DNA from: Methylobacterium nonmethylotrophicum
Lineage (GTDB): Bacteria; Pseudomonadota; Alphaproteobacteria; Rhizobiales; Beijerinckiaceae
Direction of reading: 5' to 3'
Assembly: GCF_004745635.1 (NCBI RefSeq)
Contig: NZ_SRLB01000016.1
Location: 1-64,000, forward strand
DNA: 64,000 nt
Shown: positions 34,779 to 42,874 of the stretch, one piece after another
Position numbering within the stretch: the stretch's first letter is position 1
Layout of the letters: every line of letters starts with the position of its first letter
Made by a program: the position numbers and the translations under genes
Notes under the pieces: model-generated
Databases searched by the model: none
Seen by the model: the letters and a program-made list of their open reading frames with translations, nothing else
Told to the model about the DNA's origin: nothing

Positions 34779-35867
34779 ATGACCGCCCCGTCACCCACCG
34801 CCGAGTCGTCGTCCGCCGGATCCTCGTCCGGGCTCCCGGAGACCATCCCGGTGCGCGAGGCCCACCGCTTCCCGACCGAGGCGCTGGAGGCCTTCCTCGC
34901 CCGGCAGGGGCTGGGGGCGATGCGCGCGCTGCACCAGATGCGCGGCGGGCAGTCGAACCCGACCTTCCTGGTGCTGGCCGAGGCCGGCGAGTACGTGCTG
35001 CGCAAGCAGCCGCCCGGCAAGCTCCTGCCCTCCGCCCACGCGGTCGACCGGGAGTTCCGGGTGCTGCAGGCGCTGGCCCGCACCGACGTGCCGGTACCGC
35101 AGGCGGTGGCCTACTGCGCCGATCCGGCCGTCATCGGTACGCCGTTCTACCTGATGGAGCGGCTGCACGGCCGGGTGTTCTGGGACCCGACCCTGCCGGA
35201 GCTGCCGCGCGAGGAGCGGGCGGGGATCTATGACGGCATGAACGAGGCCCTGGCGCGCCTGCACCTCGTCGACCCGGCGGCGATCGGGCTCGCCGATTTC
35301 GGCCGCGCCGGCAACTACTTCCAGCGCCAGACCGAGCGCTGGTCGAAGCAGTGGGTCGCCTCGAAGACCCGCGAGAACGTCGCCATCGACCGCCTGGCCG
35401 AGTGGCTGCCGGCCCACATGCCGCCGGACGACGGCGAGACCCGGATCTGCCACGGCGATTTCCGCCTCGACAACATGATCTTCCACAAGACCGAGCCGCG
35501 GGTGATCGGCATCATCGACTGGGAGCTCGCGACGCTGGGCCATCCGCTCGCCGATCTCGGCTACAACTGCATCGCCTACAACACCGCCCCGACCGCCTAT
35601 CGCGGCATGCTCGGGCGCGACCTTCAGGCCATGGGCATCCCCAGCCAGGACGCCTACGTGGCCCGCTACTGCGCGCGCACCGGGCGCCGCGACGGCATCA
35701 CGCCGTTCCACGTCGCCTTCGCGCTGTTTCGCCTGGCGGTGATCCTCGAGGGCGTGCTCGCCCGCTCCAAGGCCGGCAACGCCTCGAGCGACGAGGCGAG
35801 CGAGAAGGGCGCGCTGGGCATCGCGCTGGCCGAGCGGGGCTGGGAGGTGGCGCGGAGCCAGGCTTGA
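34779..35867 (+). CDS. APH-family phosphotransferase (ACAD10/11-like)
   Basis: A 362-aa kinase-like protein. The N-lobe is read in MRGGQSNPTFLVLAEAGEYV and LRKQPPGKLLPSAHAVDREF. The Brenner motif HGDFRLDNMIFH is followed by GIIDWELATLGHPLADLGYN, holding the catalytic Asp and the metal-binding Asp. In many bacteria this family lies beside acyl-CoA dehydrogenases and phosphorylates hydroxyacyl-CoA in an ACAD10/11-type route; here no such gene is adjacent. The possible PhaR site upstream would fit a role in hydroxyacyl or PHB metabolism. GAGAGG lies 13 bases before ATG 34779. Confidence 0.83.
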   Translation: MTAPSPTAESSSAGSSSGLPETIPVREAHRFPTEALEAFLARQGLGAMRALHQMRGGQSNPTFLVLAEAGEYVLRKQPPGKLLPSAHAVDREFRVLQALARTDVPVPQAVAYCADPAVIGTPFYLMERLHGRVFWDPTLPELPREERAGIYDGMNEALARLHLVDPAAIGLADFGRAGNYFQRQTERWSKQWVASKTRENVAIDRLAEWLPAHMPPDDGETRICHGDFRLDNMIFHKTEPRVIGIIDWELATLGHPLADLGYNCIAYNTAPTAYRGMLGRDLQAMGIPSQDAYVARYCARTGRRDGITPFHVAFALFRLAVILEGVLARSKAGNASSDEASEKGALGIALAERGWEVARSQA

Positions 35868-35920
35868 CGGAAGATCGTCACCCAGGATATCCGTCGGCCC
35901 TCAGCAGAAGGACGAAGACG

Positions 35921-35962
35921 ATGGTTCGCGCGCTCGCATATCCGGGGTTCTCCAGGCGGTGA
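35921..35962 (+). CDS. possible 13-residue leader peptide
   Basis: ATG with AAGGA about nine bases upstream opens a 13-codon frame, MVRALAYPGFSRR, that stops just before the stem-loop at 35981-36037. Position and size would suit an attenuation leader for the 76-aa gene downstream, although no amino acid is repeated. Chance occurrence is quite possible. Confidence 0.25.
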   Translation: MVRALAYPGFSRR

Positions 35963-35980
35963 CGTGAGCGCACGCTTTTT

Positions 35981-36037
35981 CGTCTTCAGGCAACCCCGAC
36001 GGCGCGAGCCCTCGGGGTTTTTCTTTGCCCGAAGACG
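35981..36037 (+). terminator. rho-independent terminator or attenuator hairpin
   Basis: AACCCCGA (35992-35999) pairs with TCGGGGTT (36012-36019), followed by a T-rich tract TTTTTCTTT. An outer stem, CGTCTTC (35981-35987) with GAAGACG (36031-36037), encloses it. This is the most canonical terminator in the window. It may end the phosphotransferase transcript or attenuate the small gene 33 bp downstream. Confidence 0.7.
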
Positions 36038-36069
36038 GGGTCGCGCCTCCCGAGAGAAGAGGAGAGGTC

Positions 36070-36300
36070 ATGACCACGCATTACGTCCAGTGCGAGCTGT
36101 CCCGTCACCGGCTCGTGCAAGTCACGTGGCTTCCGGAGCGCTTCGCCCGTGAGGGCCGCTTCGTGAAGCTCAAGGAGGAGGGCGGCTGGCAGGACGGCTG
36201 GCGGGTCGTCACCGCCTATCCGGGCGCGCGGCTCAGCCACGACGTGCTGATGGAGCGCAGCCAGGACTACAAGCGCACCCGCGCCGCATCCGAAATCTGA
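36070..36300 (+). CDS. small protein, unknown
   Basis: A 76-aa soluble protein beginning MTTHYVQCELSRHRLVQVTW, with a middle WLPERFAREGRFVKLKEEGG and a basic C-terminus. It resembles small proteins found across Methylobacterium genomes, but no function is known. The ribosome site AGGAGAGG is strong. It follows a terminator-like structure and so may be controlled by it. Confidence 0.65.
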   Translation: MTTHYVQCELSRHRLVQVTWLPERFAREGRFVKLKEEGGWQDGWRVVTAYPGARLSHDVLMERSQDYKRTRAASEI

Positions 36301-36338
36301 ACCCGCGGGCCGTCCCCGGACAGCCCGTGGCGCCGGGC

Positions 36339-36539
36339 TCACCCGGCGGCGCCGGCTTCCCGCTCCCGGCGCCGCCGCAGGCGGGTGACGCCGTAGATCG
36401 TCGCGAGCCTCAGGCGGGCGGAGCGGACCGGGGGCGCGCTGCGCTCCGCCTTCACCGCCGCGATGGTGCGGAGCGCCGCCGCGACGGAGCGCTCGAGAGC
36501 GGCGGTCTCCTCGCCGCGGATGGTTCGGCCGGGCTGCAT
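36339..36539 (-). CDS. small basic protein, unknown
   Basis: A 66-aa Arg/Ala-rich protein beginning MQPGRTIRGEETAALERSVA. A near-perfect ribosome site (AGGAGGGGAG) precedes the ATG, the main reason to accept it. It is convergent with the 76-aa gene. No family is recognised. Confidence 0.45.
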   Translation of the reverse strand: MQPGRTIRGEETAALERSVAAALRTIAAVKAERSAPPVRSARLRLATIYGVTRLRRRREREAGAAG

Positions 36540-36820
36540 CCGGAACTCCCCTCCTGCTGTGCCGTGACCGGAGTTGAGCCGGACAATTCGGCACCGGCGG
36601 GGCCGGACCGTGGCGGGCGCCGGCCTTATTCACACGTCTTGCGGCTGACGAGGCCGGAGCAGGTGCCAACGGTTAAGCTGTACAGCGCCGCTCCGGCGTA
36701 GGCTGCGCGGCACTGTTCACTGCGATTTCAAGATGAATGCCCTCCCCTCTCCCGTGTGGGCTTGCCGATTCACACGTCGCCACTGAAGGCTGACACGGTG
36801 TGAAGGCGTGCACTTTCCCC

Positions 36821-36925
36821 TACCCCTTGTGGGGAGGGGCCAGGGGTGGGGGTGGTGCCGAACGAAGCTCGCGCGCTACGCGGCACCACCCCCACCTCCA
36901 ACTCCTCCCCACAAGGGGGAGGAGA
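36821..36925. repeat. large imperfect hairpin element
   Basis: The inner arms at 36845-36860 and 36881-36896 are complementary over 16 bp (GGTGGGGGTGGTGCCG and its complement). The outer CCCCTTGTGGGGAGG (from 36823) matches the complement of CCTCCCCACAAGGGGG near 36904-36919. The whole could fold into one long stem. It lies in a non-coding stretch (36540-37039) without a gene. Confidence 0.6.
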
Positions 36926-36985
36926 GGCGCGCTACCTTTGAGGGCGAAGCTTTCAGACAGCGATGTGAATGCGATAGCCCGTGTT

Positions 36986-37003
36986 GGAGAGGGGATCCCG
37001 CGA
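36986..37003. repeat. fragment of dispersed repeat
   Basis: GGAGAGGGGATCCCGCGA is identical to 7744-7761, the tail of the palindromic repeat downstream of quiC. It lies about 60 bp beyond the large hairpin, 37 bp before the stop of the minus-strand acetyltransferase gene. Confidence 0.6.
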
Positions 37004-37039
37004 CTGCTTCTTATCAGCGCAAGTCAGACGCCACCCGCA

Positions 37040-37624
37040 TCACACCGCCGACACCATCGGCCAGGCCGCCGAGGCCGCCGCCGCGACGTCGAACAACCCG
37101 TCCACGTTCTCGCGCCAGAGCGAGAACGCGGTGGGCGGGCTCAGCGCCAGGACGGCATGGACCTCCCGGCCGCCCGCGCTGAACTCGGCGCCGAGGCGCC
37201 GGGCCAGTGCCCGCATCGGGCGGTTGCCGGACAGGCAGCGCAGGTGGAGGCGGTGCATGCCGCCGTTGCGGGCGGCCTGCGTCAGGCGGGCGCCGAGGGC
37301 GTGGCCGAGGCCGCGCCCGCGGTGTCCGCGCGCCACAGCGAAGGCGAGTTCCGCCTCCGTGGCCGCGCCGGCGGGGCGCAGTTCGCCGACGCCCCGCAAG
37401 GCTCCGTCCGTGAAGGCGCCGAAGACCAGGCCCTCGGCGACGAGGGCACGGGACGCGTAGGCGGCCGCCGCCGTCTCGCTCACCGCCCCCATGAAGCGGT
37501 CGAAGCGGGACTCAGGATCGAGGCCGCGAAACAGCGCGACGAGCGCGGTGCTGTCGCTCGGCCACAGGCGCCGGACCAGGGTGCCGGCAGGCGTGTTGAA
37601 CGCGTGCGAGTAGGGCGCTTGCAT
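37040..37624 (-). CDS. GNAT-family N-acetyltransferase
   Basis: A 194-aa acetyltransferase. The acetyl-CoA loop ARGHRGRGLGHALGARLTQAA is clear at about residues 98-118, shaped as R/Q-x-x-G-x-G/A. The N-terminal part (LVRRLWPSDSTALVALFRGL, SRFDRFMG) resembles the GNAT domains attached to PatZ-like proteins. The substrate is unknown. Its start (37624) is 73 bp from a GCAATGCAG-containing site shared with the divergent zapE-type gene. Confidence 0.78.
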   Translation of the reverse strand: MQAPYSHAFNTPAGTLVRRLWPSDSTALVALFRGLDPESRFDRFMGAVSETAAAAYASRALVAEGLVFGAFTDGALRGVGELRPAGAATEAELAFAVARGHRGRGLGHALGARLTQAARNGGMHRLHLRCLSGNRPMRALARRLGAEFSAGGREVHAVLALSPPTAFSLWRENVDGLFDVAAAASAAWPMVSAV

Positions 37625-37696
37625 TCTCGAGGTGCACTCCGGGCAGGGGGCTGCACATCCTCGAACGTTCCCTCATCCCGGCCGAGGGCCGGGATT

Positions 37697-37707
37697 GTGC
37701 AATGCAG
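37697..37707. promoter_or_regulatory. PhaR-like site variant (GTGC-AAT-GCAG)
   Basis: GTGCAATGCAG differs by one base from CTGC-N3-GCAG. It lies between the divergent GNAT gene and the ZapE-like gene. Confidence 0.28.
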
Positions 37708-37821
37708 CAGACGGTATGCCGTTCCGATGCTGCGATGCGCAACGGCCGTGCCGTCGGCGCATGCCATCGCCATGATCTCACCGCATTGCGCGGTCCGGCC
37801 CACCGCGATAAGCCCCTCGGC

Positions 37822-39021
37822 GTGACGCAAAGCCCCGCTTCCGCCGCCCGCTTCCCGGTCGCCGCCCGCTACGACGCCTTGGTCGAATCCGGCGCGATCG
37901 AGCGCGATCCCGCCCAGACCGACCTCGTCGCCCGCCTCGACGGGGTGATCCGCGACCTCGCCGAGGTGCCGCCGCCGTCGAGCCCCGGCCTCCTCGGCCG
38001 GCTGTTCGGGCGCCAGCCGGAGCCGGTGGCGGGGCCGCGCGGCCTCTACGTCTGGGGCCTCGTCGGCCGCGGCAAGACGATGCTGATGGACCTCTTCCAC
38101 GAGGCCGCGCCGGGACCGAAGCGCCGGGTCCACTTCCACGCCTTCATGGGCGACGTGCACGAGCGGATCCACCGCCACCGCCAGGCGGTGAAGCAGGGCA
38201 CCGCGCGGGGCGACGACCCGATCGCGCCGGTGGCCGAGGCCCTGGCGGCCGAGGCGCGCCTGCTCTGCTTCGACGAGTTCACCGTCACCGACATCGCCGA
38301 CGCGATGATCCTCGGGCGTCTCTTCACCGCCCTCTTCGCCCGCGGCGTGGTGATGGTGGCGACCTCGAACGTCGAGCCCGACCGTCTCTACGAGGGCGGG
38401 CTCAACCGCGCCCTGTTCCTGCCCTTCATCGACCAGCTCAAGGAGCGGGTCGCCGTGGTGCGGCTCGATTCGCGCACCGATTTCCGGCTGGAAAAGCTCG
38501 GCGGCAGCCCGGTCTACCACGTGCCGGCGGACGAGGCGTCTTCGCAGGCGCTCACGAACGCGTTCCGGGCCCTGTCCGGCGCGCCGACGGGGCGCCCGAC
38601 GACGATCCAGGTCAAGGGCCACGACGTGGCGATCCCCGAGGCCGCCGGCGGCGTCGCCCGCTTCACCTTCGCGGATCTCTGCGCCCGGCCGCTCGGTGCC
38701 GCCGACTACCTGGCGCTCGCCGAGCGCTTCCACACCGTGATCCTGGAGGACATCCCGGTCATGGACATGCCCCAGCGCAACGAGGCCAAGCGCTTCATCA
38801 TCCTGGTCGACGCGCTCTACGACACCCGCACCAAGCTCCTGGCCTCCGCGGCCGCCGAGCCGACCGGGCTCTACCTCGCCGATTCGGGCCGCGAGGCGTT
38901 CGAGTTCGAGCGCACGGTGTCGCGCCTGATCGAGATGCGCTCGGAGGAATACCTCGCCCTGCCGCACGGCCGGCCGGACTCGGAAGCCTCCGGCAGCACG
39001 ACCGGGCTGGTGGAGACGTAA
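37822..39021 (+). CDS. zapE: AFG1/ZapE-family cell-division ATPase
   Basis: A 399-aa AAA-type ATPase. The Walker A motif GLVGRGKTMLMDLF and Walker B LLCFDEFTVTDIADAMI are intact, followed by the sensor region VVMVATSNVEPDRLY and the family block HTVILEDIPVMDM. ZapE associates with the Z-ring and is needed under low oxygen or at high temperature in enterobacteria; mitochondrial AFG1 is the homologue. GTG 37822 gives the expected length and N-terminus; ATGs at 37735 and 37702 would add atypical residues. Confidence 0.88.
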   Translation: MTQSPASAARFPVAARYDALVESGAIERDPAQTDLVARLDGVIRDLAEVPPPSSPGLLGRLFGRQPEPVAGPRGLYVWGLVGRGKTMLMDLFHEAAPGPKRRVHFHAFMGDVHERIHRHRQAVKQGTARGDDPIAPVAEALAAEARLLCFDEFTVTDIADAMILGRLFTALFARGVVMVATSNVEPDRLYEGGLNRALFLPFIDQLKERVAVVRLDSRTDFRLEKLGGSPVYHVPADEASSQALTNAFRALSGAPTGRPTTIQVKGHDVAIPEAAGGVARFTFADLCARPLGAADYLALAERFHTVILEDIPVMDMPQRNEAKRFIILVDALYDTRTKLLASAAAEPTGLYLADSGREAFEFERTVSRLIEMRSEEYLALPHGRPDSEASGSTTGLVET

Positions 39022-39043
39022 CCGCTCTGGCATGCTTCCGAGT

Positions 39044-39643
39044 ATGGAAGCCGTCCCGGCACTACGGAATGTCGTCGTTTATCTGGTCGGTTTCGCCGGC
39101 GTCGGCAAGCTGACGACGGCCCTCGCGCTTGCGAAGCTCTTCGACGCACGAGTCGTCGACAATCACTGGATCAACAACCCGATTTTCGGCCTGCTCGACA
39201 CCGATGGGGTGACGCCGCTGCCGGCCGGCGTGTGGGACCAGGTTGCGAAGGTGCGGAGTGCCGTTCTGGAGACTATCGCGACGCTCTCGGCGCCGGGCGC
39301 GAGCTTCATCTTCACCCATGAAGGCTACGACGGCGATCCCGAGGACCACGCGATCTACCGGGCCATGGCCTCGACGGCGGAGCGGCGTGGTGCCCAGTTC
39401 GTGCCGGTCCGCCTCCTCTGCGAGGTGCGAGAGCATGCCCGCCGCATCGTGCTGGCGGAGCGCGCAGTGCGGCTCAAATGCGTCGATCCCGACGTGGCGA
39501 TCGCCGCCCATCGCTCGGCGTCGCCACTTCGCAGCGGGCATCCGAACGAACTGACCCTCGACATTTCCGCTTCCGCTCCGCACGAGAGCGCCGCGCGTAT
39601 CCTCTCCCATATCGAGGCCATCGCGGGCGGGACGCAGTCCTGA
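39044..39643 (+). CDS. P-loop kinase-like protein
   Basis: A protein of about 199 aa with a Walker A motif GFAGVGKLTTALAL at about residues 16-29, then DARVVDNHWINNP and SFIFTHEGYDGDPED, as in small nucleotide or shikimate-type kinases and chloramphenicol-phosphotransferase-like proteins. The substrate cannot be told. ATG 39044 is used; ATG 39032 is four codons upstream and equally possible, and neither has a strong ribosome site. It follows the ZapE-like gene by 22 bp. Confidence 0.65.
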   Translation: MEAVPALRNVVVYLVGFAGVGKLTTALALAKLFDARVVDNHWINNPIFGLLDTDGVTPLPAGVWDQVAKVRSAVLETIATLSAPGASFIFTHEGYDGDPEDHAIYRAMASTAERRGAQFVPVRLLCEVREHARRIVLAERAVRLKCVDPDVAIAAHRSASPLRSGHPNELTLDISASAPHESAARILSHIEAIAGGTQS

Positions 39644-39768
39644 CCTCGGCGCAGCGCGCCCTCGCCCTCTTCGCGAGCTGCGACGCCCCGTCTCATCTCG
39701 GCTGGTTGCGCGCCCTCGCCCATGGGCGCAGGGCAGGGCCTTACGGACAAGCCTGGGAACCAAGACAA

Positions 39769-40905
39769 ATGACCACCTCCCCTCTCCCGACCGACGTCTC
39801 GCCGGAGCGCGCCGTCGCGGCGATCTCGCGCTGGCTCGCGGTGGAGAGCCCCACGGACTCGGCCGAGGGCGTCAACCGGATGATGGACCTCGTCGCCGAG
39901 GAGGCCGCCAGCTTGAGCCTCGCCGCGGAGCGGGTGCCGGGCCGCGACGGCTTCGGCGACAACCTGGTCCTGCGGGCCGGCCCGCGCACGACCGAGCCCG
40001 GCATCCTGGTCCTCTCCCATCTCGATACCGTGCACCCGGTCGGCACGCTGGCGAGCGACCTGCCCGTGCGGGTCGAGGGCGACCGGCTCTACGGCCCGGG
40101 CGTCTACGACATGAAGGGCGGCGCCTGGCTGGCGCTCCAGGCCTTCGCGGCGGCGGCCCGTGCGGGGCGGGTGCGGCGTCCCCTCACCTTCCTGTTCACC
40201 AGCGACGAGGAGACCGGCTCGCAATCGACCCGATCGCTGATCGAGGATCTAGGACGGACCAGTGCCGCCGTGCTGGTGACCGAGCCCGGCCGCGACGGCG
40301 GCAAGGTGGTGACCGGGCGCAAGGGGGTCGGGCGCTTCGACGTCCACGTGGAGGGCCGCCCTTCGCACGCCGGCACCCGCCACGCCGACGGTCGCAACGC
40401 CATCCGGGAGGCCGCCCGGCTGATCCTCGAGATCGAGGGCCTGACCGATTATTCCCGTGGCGTCACCACCACGGTCGGGGTGATCGCCGGCGGCACCGCC
40501 GAGAACGTGGTGCCGCAGCATTGCCGCTTCGCCGTCGACCTGCGGGTCGTCACCGCCGCGGACGGGGAGGAATACGCCGGCCGGATCCTGGGCTTGCGCG
40601 GCGCGGAAGACTTTCGCGTCACCGTCACCGGAGGCATGAACCGGCCGCCCTACGATTCGGGGGCCGGCGCCGGGCTCTACGCCCATGCCAGGGCGCTCGC
40701 CCGGGACGAACTCGGCCTCGATCTCGGCGAGGTGCCGCTCACCGGCGGCGGCTCGGACGGCAACTTCACGGCAGCGCTGGGCATCCCGACCCTCGACGGG
40801 CTCGGCATCGACGGGGACGGGGCCCACACCCTGCAGGAATACGCCCTGATCTCCTCGATCGCGCCGCGCATGCGGCTGATGCAGCGGCTCTTGGAGACGC
40901 TGTGA
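39769..40905 (+). CDS. M20-family metallopeptidase (carboxypeptidase G2-like)
   Basis: A 378-aa di-zinc hydrolase. Metal ligands and catalytic residues appear in LVLSHLDTVHPVG (His-x-Asp), GPGVYDMKGGAW (bridging Asp), TSDEETGSQS (catalytic Glu and ligand Glu), VTEPGRD and, near the C-terminus, GDGAHTLQEY (His). The dimerisation domain starts near GRFDVHVEGRPSHAG. The sequence resembles glutamate carboxypeptidases (CPDG2) more than DapE or ArgE. It is cytosolic, with no signal peptide. Confidence 0.88.
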   Translation: MTTSPLPTDVSPERAVAAISRWLAVESPTDSAEGVNRMMDLVAEEAASLSLAAERVPGRDGFGDNLVLRAGPRTTEPGILVLSHLDTVHPVGTLASDLPVRVEGDRLYGPGVYDMKGGAWLALQAFAAAARAGRVRRPLTFLFTSDEETGSQSTRSLIEDLGRTSAAVLVTEPGRDGGKVVTGRKGVGRFDVHVEGRPSHAGTRHADGRNAIREAARLILEIEGLTDYSRGVTTTVGVIAGGTAENVVPQHCRFAVDLRVVTAADGEEYAGRILGLRGAEDFRVTVTGGMNRPPYDSGAGAGLYAHARALARDELGLDLGEVPLTGGGSDGNFTAALGIPTLDGLGIDGDGAHTLQEYALISSIAPRMRLMQRLLETL

Positions 40906-40996
40906 GGATCCGGCGCGGCGCGACCTTTCGCGCCCGCCCCGCGTTGCCGGCCCGCGCCCTGCACGGATGCGGGACCGCCACGGATGGCAGGCGAGC

Positions 40997-41584
40997 ATGA
41001 TCAAGCGCGACAATCCCTGGATGACGCTCTCGCGGGAGCGCCGCTACGAGGACCGCTATCTCGGGGTCGACCTCGACCAGTTGCGCCACGAATCCGGCCG
41101 CGAGCACCCGCACGTGGCGCTACGCTTCAAGGTGTTCGGCGTGGCGGTGCTGCCGGTCGATCCCGCCGGGCGGGTCAGCCTGATCGGGCAGTACCGCTAC
41201 GTGCTCGACCGCTTCACCTGGGAATTGCCCCGCGGCTCGGGCCCGGTCGCCGACGACGCGCTCGCCACCGCCCGGCGCGAACTCGCGGAGGAGACCGGCG
41301 ACGAGGCGGAATCCTGGCTCGAATTGCTGCGCCTCGACGCCTCGCCGGGCATCTCGAGCGAGCAGGTCCCGGGCTTCGTCGCCTGGAACCTGCGCCGCGG
41401 CCCGGCCCATCCCGACCCGCAGGAGAGCCTGCGGGTGCGCCGCCTCCCCTTCGCCGAGGCGGTGGGCGAGGCGCTGGCGGGCGCGATCACCGACGGGCCG
41501 AGCGTGGCGCTGCTCCTGTGCCTCGCCGAGCGGGCGCGGCGCAGGGACCTGCCGGAGGATCTGCTGGGCCTGCTGGGGACATAG
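40997..41584 (+). CDS. NUDIX hydrolase (ADP-ribose pyrophosphatase-like)
   Basis: A 195-aa pyrophosphohydrolase. The Nudix box reads GSGPVADDALATARRELAEE plus TGDEA, with the REx2EE metal site intact. The preceding strand block VSLIGQYRYVLDRFTWELPRG is typical of ADP-ribose and similar NDP-sugar pyrophosphatases. ATG 40997 is preferred; an in-frame ATG at 40967 would add ten residues. Confidence 0.85.
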   Translation: MIKRDNPWMTLSRERRYEDRYLGVDLDQLRHESGREHPHVALRFKVFGVAVLPVDPAGRVSLIGQYRYVLDRFTWELPRGSGPVADDALATARRELAEETGDEAESWLELLRLDASPGISSEQVPGFVAWNLRRGPAHPDPQESLRVRRLPFAEAVGEALAGAITDGPSVALLLCLAERARRRDLPEDLLGLLGT

Positions 41585-41610
41585 GCCCGGGGCTCCCTTG
41601 AGCCCGGGCC
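41584..41610. terminator. bulged hairpin between convergent genes
   Basis: GGCCCGGGGCTC (41584-41595) pairs with GAGCCCGGGCC (41600-41610) with one bulged G and a CCTT loop. It lies between the NUDIX gene and the broken hydrolase gene, directly at both gene ends. Confidence 0.55.
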
Positions 41611-42600
41611 TCACCGCGCCGCCAGCTCCCGCAGCAGCGCCTCGTGGAACCGGTCCGGCGCCTCGACCTGCGGCGAGTGGCCCAGGCCCTCGAACATGAC
41701 GAGCCGCGCGCCCTTGATCCGCCCTGCGACCTCCGGCCCGAGCCGGTCGTAGCGCCCCAGCGTCTCGGCGAGCGCCGGCGCGGCCCGGTTGGCGCCCGGC
41801 GCCGTGCGGTCCTTGGTCCCGGCCATCAGGACCGTCGGCACGCGCAGGCGGTCGAACTCGTGCACCACCGGCTGGGTGAACACCATGTCGGAGGTCTGGG
41901 CCTGGTTCCAGGCCACGCGCTCGGCGCCGGGACCGGCATAGAGCCCGGCCTGCATCTCGACCCAGCGGTCGTAGTCCGGCTTCCACTGGCCGTTGTAGTA
42001 GAACTTGAGCTGGTAGGCCTTGATGCTGGCGGCGCTGGTCTTGCGCTCGGCCGCGTAGGCCGCGTCGATCGTCTGGTAGGGCACGCCCTTCTGGCGCCAG
42101 TCCTCGAGCCCGAGGGGGTCGACCATCACCAGCTGCTCGACGGCGTCCGGGAACATCAGGGCGTAGCGGGCCGCCAGCATGCCGCCCATGGAATGGCCGA
42201 CGATGGTCGCCTGTCGGATCCCCAGCGCCGCGAGCAGGCCGTGGGTGTTGGTGGCAAGCTGCTCGAAGCTGAACTGCTAGGCGGCAGGCTTCGTCGACTT
42301 GCAGAAACCCACCTGGTCGAGGGCGAGCACCCGGTAGCCGTCTCGCGCCAGCACCCCGGCGGTGTCGCCCCAGGTCGCGGCGCAGAAGTTCTTGCCGTGG
42401 AGCAGCACGACGGTGCGGCCGTTCGGGCGCTCAGGCGTCAGCTCCATGTAGGCCATCGACAGGTCCTGGCCCTGCGACGCGAAGGCGTGGCGCTTGACCG
42501 GGTAGGGATAGTCGAAGCCCTCGAGTTCGGGGCCGTAGGAGGGCGCGGCCGCGGCGGCGGTCGCGGAGAGGAGGCAGGCAGCGAGGAGCGGCAGGCGCAT
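41611..42600 (-). pseudogene. secreted alpha/beta hydrolase interrupted by an amber stop
   Basis: Two open parts make one 329-codon gene read through a single in-frame TAG at 42279-42277. The N-terminal part (42600-42280) has signal peptide MRLPLLAACLLSATAAAAAP, the oxyanion block VVLLHGKNFCAATW and ALDQVGFCKSTKPAA. The stop follows. The frame continues with QFSFEQLATNTHGLLAALG, then GHSMGGMLAARY (nucleophile Ser), GTKDRTAPG (Asp) and GLGHSPQVE (His). In related hydrolases a Tyr usually precedes QFSF, so TAC or TAT to TAG is the simplest explanation. No frameshift is needed and the remaining frame is intact, so the lesion is recent or a sequencing error. Confidence 0.88.
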
Positions 42601-42713
42601 CGGCAGGTCTCCGGAAGGGACGCGAAGCCCTTACAACGCGCCGCCGCCGCGGAGGCATGCGCGCGCCCGAGCCCGCGCTTGCGTTTCCGGCGGCAGGCCG
42701 CCATATAGGGCCC

Positions 42714-42807
42714 GGGAGGTTGGCGAGGGACGTTTCACTCGCCAACCGGGTCAGGTCCGGAAGGAAGCAGCCCTAACGAGACCGAGCGGGTTTTCGTCCA
42801 GCCTCCC
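42714..42807 (+). ncRNA. ffs: signal recognition particle 4.5S RNA
   Basis: The core GGTCAGGTCCGGAAGGAAGC (42749-42768), with the GGAA tetraloop and the Ffh-binding internal loops, is diagnostic of SRP domain IV. The ends GGGAGGTTGG (42714-42723) and CCAGCCTCCC (42798-42807) pair, giving a 94-nt hairpin. Boundaries may be off by a few bases. It precedes dnaX, a synteny common in alphaproteobacteria. It works with Ffh in co-translational membrane targeting. Confidence 0.93.
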
Positions 42808-42874
42808 ACCTACCCTTTTCAGGAGCGCGTGCGCCCCCGAGCCTCGGGGGCCGCCCTCACGACCCTGCGACCGC

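Noticed and set aside
36070..36539. The two small genes as a toxin-antitoxin pair
   Set aside because: They are convergent rather than co-directional and neither shows a toxin or antitoxin motif.
42277..42279. Amber codon read as pyrrolysine
   Set aside because: No pyl genes are visible, the family is not a methylamine methyltransferase, and a Tyr-to-stop change explains the codon more simply.
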